A stretch of 11,866 bases of DNA from Saccharofermentans sp. (lineage in GTDB: Bacteria; Bacillota_A; Clostridia; Saccharofermentanales; Saccharofermentanaceae): assembly GCA_024692105.1 (NCBI GenBank), contig JAILMZ010000033.1, forward strand, positions 1 through 11,866, in the 5' to 3' direction. The translations under genes were made by a program, and so were the position numbers. Of this stretch, positions 6,665-11,866 are shown piece after piece; position 1 is the stretch's first letter; every line of letters begins with the position of its first letter. The notes beneath the pieces are model-generated. The model had not been told where the DNA came from and ran no database searches. It saw only the letters and a program-made list of their open reading frames with translations.

Positions 6665-6693
6665 AAATATATGACTGAGCAAGGAGTTGACCT

Positions 6694-9600
6694 ATGTCGA
6701 TCACTTTCGATGAGATAGCTCTTGCGCTTGCGAGAGACTACAACAGTATCTATGTTATCGATGCGCATGACGACAGTTATGTCGAGTATCTTGCCGAGGG
6801 CGGAGATAGGCAGCTCGTGATCAGGGCGAGAGGAACCGACTTTTACAAGGATGCCATCCTCGATTGCCGCGAGAGCGTCCATCCCGATGACCGGGAAGAA
6901 TTCCTTAATCTGTTCAGTAAAGAGAATGTCCTCAGCATACTTAAGACCGGAGAGTCTTTTTCTTTCAGATTCAGGCTTATGCTCGGCAGTGAGACTGAAT
7001 TCTACTTTTTCAAGACAATAAAAGCTTCCGAAGACACGGTAATCGTTGCCGTAAAGAACATCGATGATAACCGTAAGAAGGAACTGGCGGCTGAAGAAGA
7101 GATGCGCACGTACCGTCAGCTCGCAACTGCGCTGACTTCAAGATATGAAGTCATCTACCGCGTCAATATCCATACGAACGAATATACCGAATTCAGCTCG
7201 AGCGACAAATATACCAAACTCGAAGTCGGTACCAGCGGTAAGGATTTCTTTGCGGATACTCAGCGCAATATGAAGGCTGACATCTATGAGGAAGATTACC
7301 CCATGATGGCCGAGGCGATGGTCAAAGAGAATATCCTGGCAAAACTTGAGGAAAAGAACAAGATACACATCAATTACAGACTCCTGCTCGATGGCCGTCC
7401 GCAGTACGTGTCACTGATCATCCTGCGTCGTGACGATGATACAGACCATATCTTCGTCGCGGTCGAGAATACCGATGATGTTAAGAGACGCGAGATGGAA
7501 TACGAGGCCAAGATCGGTTCTGCTATCGACATGGCCAACAGAGATGCGCTTACAGGCGTTAAGAACAAGCATGCATATGTCACCGCAGAAAGCGAACTGG
7601 ACGAGCTTATCAGCAAAGATCCCGAGAACCTGGAATTTGCGATCGCGGTCTGTGATCTGAACGGACTCAAGCAGGTCAACGACGATCAGGGCCACAGTGC
7701 GGGCGATACATACATCAGGGATGCGTGTGCGAATATCTGCGAGATATTCGATCACAGCCCGGTGTACAGGATCGGCGGTGACGAGTTCGTCGTCATTCTT
7801 AAGGGCAACGATTATCTGAGAAGATATGATCTCATCAAGCGCTTCTATAACCACCAGGTCGATAACAGACACAAAGGTCTTGTAACGATGGCTTACGGCA
7901 TGGCCGAGTTCATGCCGGGAAATGACCTGAGGTTGCAGGACGTTTTCGAGCGTGCCGATACCTTGATGTATGAGAACAAGAAGCACTTCAAGGAGCAGCC
8001 TGAGGGCGAGGAGGCACAGTCCATCGAGAGCTATTCGTTCATCAGGTTCTATGAACTGTACGAGCAGCTCCTGACGGCGATGGTCGATTTCGAGAACGTG
8101 GATGTTCCCCTCGTATCGAACCTCATCGCGAAGATAGGCCGCATGTTCAGGCTTGCCAAGGGCGTGACGAAGGTCTACAAGAATCCGCGCGAAGAGGAAG
8201 AGGGCGGAGGCGAGACGTACATCCCGTTCGATACCAATGCGGAGTGCCATGAGGTGCTGAGCCTGAGAGTCGTAACGAGTGTCCTGTCCAGCGCGACATG
8301 CACGATCTACATGACGAACGACGAGGAGCCATTAAGTCCCGAGGAACTGCAGAAGGTCGAGCTCGTTATGAGAACTGTACTGAGCTTTGTCAGCCGCAAC
8401 AAGCTGAGGACCATCGTCTATGAGCTCGCATACTTTGACGAGAACGGATATCCGAACCTGAGAAGTCTCAACCGCGAACTGGGTGAACTCATGAGAGGTA
8501 CCGTGGCAAGTGAGAAGATGGCGGTCAGATACAACTTGAGGCACTTCTCCATTATCAACCAGGAGTTTGGTCGTGAGGCCGGTGACCGCATCATCAGGCA
8601 GCATTACGAGACGCTGCTCGGCATTATGGGCGAGGGCGGGTTCATAGCAAGGCTCGGCGGTGATAATTTCGTAGGAATTTGCGCCAAGGATAAGGCAGAT
8701 AAGGTCGCAAATTATCTTAGCGAGGTGATCTTGAGAGTTGACGATTACAGCAGTGTCCGGGTGCGCACGAGTGCGGGCTTCTTCATACCTCCGGACTGCT
8801 TCAAACTGCACGATCCCGGAGAGATCATGGGTGCCATCATCAACGCTTACAATGTCGCACAGAGCGGCGGCGGTGAGAGGATAGTCTTCTACGATGACAA
8901 GCTGATGGCGGAGAAACAAAAGAATGCGCGCATCCAGCGTAAACTCGCAGAGGCTCTTAGAAACCACGAGGTCAAACCATTCTATCAGCCGAAGGTCAAT
9001 GCAGAGACCGGCGAGATCGTCGGAGGCGAGGCACTCTGCAGGTGGTTCCACGACGGTAAGATCGTACCGCCCGACGAGTTCATTCCTGCTCTTGAGCAGA
9101 CGAGCGATATCTGCGACCTCGACTTCTATATGCTCGACCATGTATGCAGTAATCAGAGGGCATGGCTCGATGCCGGAGAAGGACGCACACTGGTTCCGAT
9201 GTCCATAAATTTCTCGCGTAAGCACATAATGAACATGGATCTTGCGGATACCATCGAAATGATCATCGACAAGTACAACATACCGCACGACGCCATCGAG
9301 ATCGAACTTACCGAGACCACTACGGACGTAGAGTTCAGCGACCTCAAGCGCGTTGTTACTCAATTGCGTGACAAGGGCATCAGATCATCGATCGACGACT
9401 TCGGCATCGGTTATTCTTCGCTGAACCTGCTGAGAGATATCCCGTGGCACACGCTCAAGATAGACAAGAGCTTTGTTCCTGAGGAGAGCGACGGAACTGA
9501 CAGTGTCAGATACAAGCTGTTCTGCGGCGTTCTCGGCATGGCCAAGACTCTCGGCATCACTTGCGTTGCTGAAGGCGTCGAGACCGCCTCCCAGCTAAAG

Positions 9601-9708
9601 ATAATGCGCGAGACCGGCTGCGACATCATCCAGGGATACTACTACGACAAGCCCCTTCCCAAGGAAGAGTTTGAATCGAGGCTCGTCACGAAGAAGTACG
9701 ACAAGTAA
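6694..9708 (+). CDS. PAS-like / GGDEF / degenerate GGDEF / EAL cyclic-di-GMP enzyme
   Basis: A 1004-residue protein that probably both makes and breaks down the second messenger cyclic-di-GMP. No signal peptide or membrane segment is seen, so it should be cytoplasmic. Residues 1-130 and 140-265 look like two PAS-type sensor domains; each ends in VAVKNIDD or VAVENTDD. GGDEF domain 1 (about 275-433) has RDALTGVKNKHAY, DLNGLKQVND and an intact GGDEF at 361-365; no RxxD inhibitory site sits in the usual place. Residues 440-575 may be GAF-like. A second GGDEF-like domain (about 576-735) has GGDNF at 655-659 and lacks the usual metal-binding Asp in NLRHF, so it is probably inactive. The EAL domain (750-1000) keeps E779-A-L, N839, E871, D901-D902, K922, E960 and Q980, so phosphodiesterase activity is expected. 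AGGAG at 6682-6686 supports ATG 6694. Confidence 0.93.
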   Translation: MSITFDEIALALARDYNSIYVIDAHDDSYVEYLAEGGDRQLVIRARGTDFYKDAILDCRESVHPDDREEFLNLFSKENVLSILKTGESFSFRFRLMLGSETEFYFFKTIKASEDTVIVAVKNIDDNRKKELAAEEEMRTYRQLATALTSRYEVIYRVNIHTNEYTEFSSSDKYTKLEVGTSGKDFFADTQRNMKADIYEEDYPMMAEAMVKENILAKLEEKNKIHINYRLLLDGRPQYVSLIILRRDDDTDHIFVAVENTDDVKRREMEYEAKIGSAIDMANRDALTGVKNKHAYVTAESELDELISKDPENLEFAIAVCDLNGLKQVNDDQGHSAGDTYIRDACANICEIFDHSPVYRIGGDEFVVILKGNDYLRRYDLIKRFYNHQVDNRHKGLVTMAYGMAEFMPGNDLRLQDVFERADTLMYENKKHFKEQPEGEEAQSIESYSFIRFYELYEQLLTAMVDFENVDVPLVSNLIAKIGRMFRLAKGVTKVYKNPREEEEGGGETYIPFDTNAECHEVLSLRVVTSVLSSATCTIYMTNDEEPLSPEELQKVELVMRTVLSFVSRNKLRTIVYELAYFDENGYPNLRSLNRELGELMRGTVASEKMAVRYNLRHFSIINQEFGREAGDRIIRQHYETLLGIMGEGGFIARLGGDNFVGICAKDKADKVANYLSEVILRVDDYSSVRVRTSAGFFIPPDCFKLHDPGEIMGAIINAYNVAQSGGGERIVFYDDKLMAEKQKNARIQRKLAEALRNHEVKPFYQPKVNAETGEIVGGEALCRWFHDGKIVPPDEFIPALEQTSDICDLDFYMLDHVCSNQRAWLDAGEGRTLVPMSINFSRKHIMNMDLADTIEMIIDKYNIPHDAIEIELTETTTDVEFSDLKRVVTQLRDKGIRSSIDDFGIGYSSLNLLRDIPWHTLKIDKSFVPEESDGTDSVRYKLFCGVLGMAKTLGITCVAEGVETASQLKIMRETGCDIIQGYYYDKPLPKEEFESRLVTKKYDK

Positions 9709-9711
9709 TGC

Positions 9712-11866
9712 TTACATCTCTTTCACGTATTTGGTCGCACGGTCGTTGATATATTGAACGACCTGATCGAGTGTGACGTCGCCCGCATAGTAGGCTTGAG
9801 TCTCCTCGATGACAAATGTTACGATACGTGGATCTTCATAGTAGTAAGTTGAGATCGTCGACAGGCAGTCAAGGAAACTCTGCTGCATGCTCTCGGATGC
9901 GATCTTGTCGTGGTAGAACACTGTCTCGATAGTGGCATTGTCGCATTCGATCTTGGCGGTAAGTTCTTCGTTGTGCGCTTCTGTAATGACAGGGATCATG
10001 CTCTCCATGATCTCCTTGTTCGTGATTATGTCAGACAGCTCCATGCTTCCCGTATCGATGCCTGCACCGCTGAACAGGAAGTTCAGGAACTTCTTGCAGC
10101 CTTCGCTCTGGTCTGTGGATGCTGCGACCGAGATGGTCTCGAGCGCTCTGAATCTCGGACCGGATGCGTCAACGGAAGGCGTACCGATGAATGCGTAATC
10201 TCCGTCAGAAGAGTAGCATGCGCAGATGAAGTCCAGATAGTTCCTGCATCTTACATAGATCGACTCGCCCCTGACCTTGGTGTCCCAGTCTTCAAGATAT
10301 TCGTCCGGTGTGCTCTCGTAGTCGTCGTATTTGAAATTATCCTTTGCATATTCGACTGCGGCATAGAAATCCTCGGAGCCGAAGTCGATCGTATCGCCTT
10401 CGATCGCTGCCTTGGTATCGATGCATGACAGGATGAAGGTGACCTTGTTGTTAAAGGCTGACATCGGGTATTCGTAAGGCGAGTAGCCGTTCAGGTCTTC
10501 CTTGACCATCTTGTCGTACTCTTCGAAAGTAATGCCCACGGCACCCTCGGGTATCAGGTCCTTGTTGGTAACGAGGCCTTCGATCTCCAGCGTGACGGGA
10601 AGGAAGTACTGTTTGCCGCCGATCTTGGAGGCTTCGATTATGTTGGTGTACTGCTTGTCCATGACGGACTGGTCGAGGAATCCGGTAAGGTCCATAAAGA
10701 TATCGTCTCTCATGGCATAGTTCAGCTGTATGCCTATCGCAAGGTCAGGTGCTTCAGATCCCTTGAGCTCCTGGATCATAGTAAACTGCTTCTCGTCATC
10801 TATATTGATGTTGCCGAAATCTCTTCCGACCTTGAAGCCCGTCTTGTATTTGCTCCAGATCCTTATAAGGTATTCATCATCGGTCTTGTTGAACTCATAG
10901 ATGGCGTTGGACAGATAGACGGATACCTCCTCTGTAAGAGGCATCGCGATCTCGATGACCTGCTTGCCTGCGTGCGGATTCTTCTCTGCCTTGGTAAGTA
11001 TGGTAATGTAATCGAAATCAGCCGTCGGGTCGATAGAGGTTCCTACGTTTGCAACGGTAGATACGATGACCGCCTTCTCGTCTGTTGCCGTAAGAAGCTT
11101 GTTTTTACCTGCAAGATCTGAGAAGTACGGTGAATACCACGTGTTGTCGATAACGGTCTCCGCGGTGTTGGATTCAGTATTGAGTCTTGTGATGTTGCCG
11201 AGGGTATCTATCCTGCACAGATCACCGGTGTCCGTGACCTGATAGTCAGCAGTATCGATTTCGGTATCCGTAAAATCAAGTTCATCCTGGCTCTTGAGAC
11301 TGCAGTCTGAGGGATCGAACTTGAGGATGACATCATTTCCTGAATAAGTGAGGCCAATTACGGAAAGAGTGTCTGTTCCCGCATCGTATGAAAAAGGCTC
11401 AAAATTAAAGAGCGGCTCGACCTGCGACATGTCAAGCTGTCCGATGTAATCGTTGTCTTTGAATAGGAAGAAATACGTCTCATCAGAGGTAAATACAGTT
11501 GCGACGCAGTAGTCTCCGACAAAAGCGGCCTGGGAGACACCGTAGTCACCTATCTCGATATTGTTGCCTTTATCATCGGCAAAGCGTTCTTCATTGGTTA
11601 TCTTGGCTTCTTCAAGATCTAATGTGAGCCTTGCGGACTGGAATGATTGGTCGCCCCATGTGACCGCGATAAGTTCGGCCGTCTTTCCGTCATCACAAAG
11701 CCTGATATCCTGGACCACATCTATTACATTGAAGCTGCTGTCATCGATCTCCTTGCGGCTTACGAGCTTGCCGGAATAATCGTAAGTATCCATTACGGTC
11801 CTTCTGCAGGCTTCCCAGTTCACTACGTCGTAAAGGGAATAGAGATAGTAAACATATTCATCACTG
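9712..11866 (-). CDS. Extracellular solute-binding protein with N-terminal propeller-like region (5' end off window)
   Basis: The frame is open to the right edge, so the start, any lipoprotein signal and an unknown length of N-terminus lie outside; 717 complete residues are visible. A GTG at 11823 is not a convincing start because coding continues upstream. Visible residues 1 to about 295 are beta-rich with repeated short units such as YDYSGKLVSRK, FKDNDYIGQLD and RIDTLGNITRLN, resembling beta-propeller blades. From about 298 (GKQVIEIAMPL) the protein looks like a family 1 solute-binding protein: YEFNKTDDEYLIRI, a PDLAIG segment, GGKQYFLPVTLEIEGLVTNKD and a C-terminal AYYAGDVTLDQVVQYINDR helix. 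Such proteins capture sugars or other solutes outside the cell for an ABC importer; no importer genes are seen here. Its stop lies 3 bases from the end of the opposing cyclic-di-GMP gene. Confidence 0.85.
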   Translation of the reverse strand, partial: SDEYVYYLYSLYDVVNWEACRRTVMDTYDYSGKLVSRKEIDDSSFNVIDVVQDIRLCDDGKTAELIAVTWGDQSFQSARLTLDLEEAKITNEERFADDKGNNIEIGDYGVSQAAFVGDYCVATVFTSDETYFFLFKDNDYIGQLDMSQVEPLFNFEPFSYDAGTDTLSVIGLTYSGNDVILKFDPSDCSLKSQDELDFTDTEIDTADYQVTDTGDLCRIDTLGNITRLNTESNTAETVIDNTWYSPYFSDLAGKNKLLTATDEKAVIVSTVANVGTSIDPTADFDYITILTKAEKNPHAGKQVIEIAMPLTEEVSVYLSNAIYEFNKTDDEYLIRIWSKYKTGFKVGRDFGNINIDDEKQFTMIQELKGSEAPDLAIGIQLNYAMRDDIFMDLTGFLDQSVMDKQYTNIIEASKIGGKQYFLPVTLEIEGLVTNKDLIPEGAVGITFEEYDKMVKEDLNGYSPYEYPMSAFNNKVTFILSCIDTKAAIEGDTIDFGSEDFYAAVEYAKDNFKYDDYESTPDEYLEDWDTKVRGESIYVRCRNYLDFICACYSSDGDYAFIGTPSVDASGPRFRALETISVAASTDQSEGCKKFLNFLFSGAGIDTGSMELSDIITNKEIMESMIPVITEAHNEELTAKIECDNATIETVFYHDKIASESMQQSFLDCLSTISTYYYEDPRIVTFVIEETQAYYAGDVTLDQVVQYINDRATKYVKEM

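Noticed and set aside
6671..6673. ATG upstream of the cyclic-di-GMP gene as an alternative start or leader peptide
   Set aside because: It is out of frame with the gene, has no ribosome binding site and overlaps the gene's own start region.
6577..6693. Riboswitch (for example cyclic-di-GMP type) ahead of the cyclic-di-GMP gene
   Set aside because: The region is short and AT-rich with no conserved riboswitch core that I can see, and the predicted leader RNA would be only about 20-25 bases.
8332..9363. A 343-codon minus-strand frame inside the cyclic-di-GMP gene, and a 279-codon one at 7411-8250
   Set aside because: Both lie wholly opposite clear GGDEF and EAL coding sequence and show no recognisable motif, signal peptide or ribosome binding site of their own.
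9910..10428. A 172-codon plus-strand frame opposite the solute-binding protein gene
   Set aside because: It is antisense to well-supported coding sequence and has no recognisable domain; it is best explained as a codon-bias shadow.
11821..11823. GTG as the start of the solute-binding protein gene
   Set aside because: The same frame stays open to the window edge and continues with protein-like sequence, and no ribosome binding site is seen before this GTG.

Overview
The window looks like an ordinary chromosomal stretch of a Gram-positive, anaerobic Bacillota (class Clostridia, e.g. a Lachnospirales, Oscillospirales or Saccharofermentanales relative). Reasons are inference from gene content: strong AGGAGG-type ribosome binding sites, a PF06182-type ABC-2 exporter pair, a Sec-exported serine hydrolase with a membrane-spanning tail, a long PAS/GGDEF/EAL protein and a very large extracellular solute-binding protein. 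By eye base composition is mid-GC and even across the window. I see no rRNA, tRNA, CRISPR array, insertion sequence or phage gene, and no intergenic stretch longer than about 120 bases.

Layout. (1) Bases 1-1798, plus strand: the 3' end of one ABC-2 permease gene, a second complete permease gene 1 base later, and a DinB-fold gene 24 bases further on, closed by an intrinsic terminator (1802-1832). The ATPase gene expected with the permeases would lie left of the window. (2) 1832-4782, plus: an inverted repeat and an extended -10 site, an alpha/beta hydrolase gene, a tandem 11-bp repeat, a secreted serine hydrolase (class C beta-lactamase/DD-peptidase fold) with four C-terminal membrane helices, and a second terminator with the same stem as the first. 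(3) 4800-5601, plus: a second extended -10 site and a conserved protein of unknown function. (4) 5604-6576, minus: two GNAT acetyltransferase genes in one operon, tail to tail with the previous gene. (5) 6577-6693: an AT-rich divergent promoter region with a long imperfect inverted repeat. (6) 6694-9708, plus: a 1004-residue cyclic-di-GMP enzyme with PAS-like sensors, an intact GGDEF, a degenerate GGDEF and a complete EAL domain. (7) 9712 to the right edge, minus: an extracellular solute-binding protein whose C-terminal binding domain follows about 300 visible residues of beta-rich, propeller-like sequence; its N-terminus is off the window.

Working together: the permeases form one exporter; the two acetyltransferases are probably co-transcribed; the other genes are separate units with no evident shared pathway. 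I found no convincing new multi-gene system. The most useful leads are the three repeat structures in the promoter regions, the domain arrangement of the cyclic-di-GMP protein, the propeller-like extension on the binding protein and the unassigned gene at 4837-5601.
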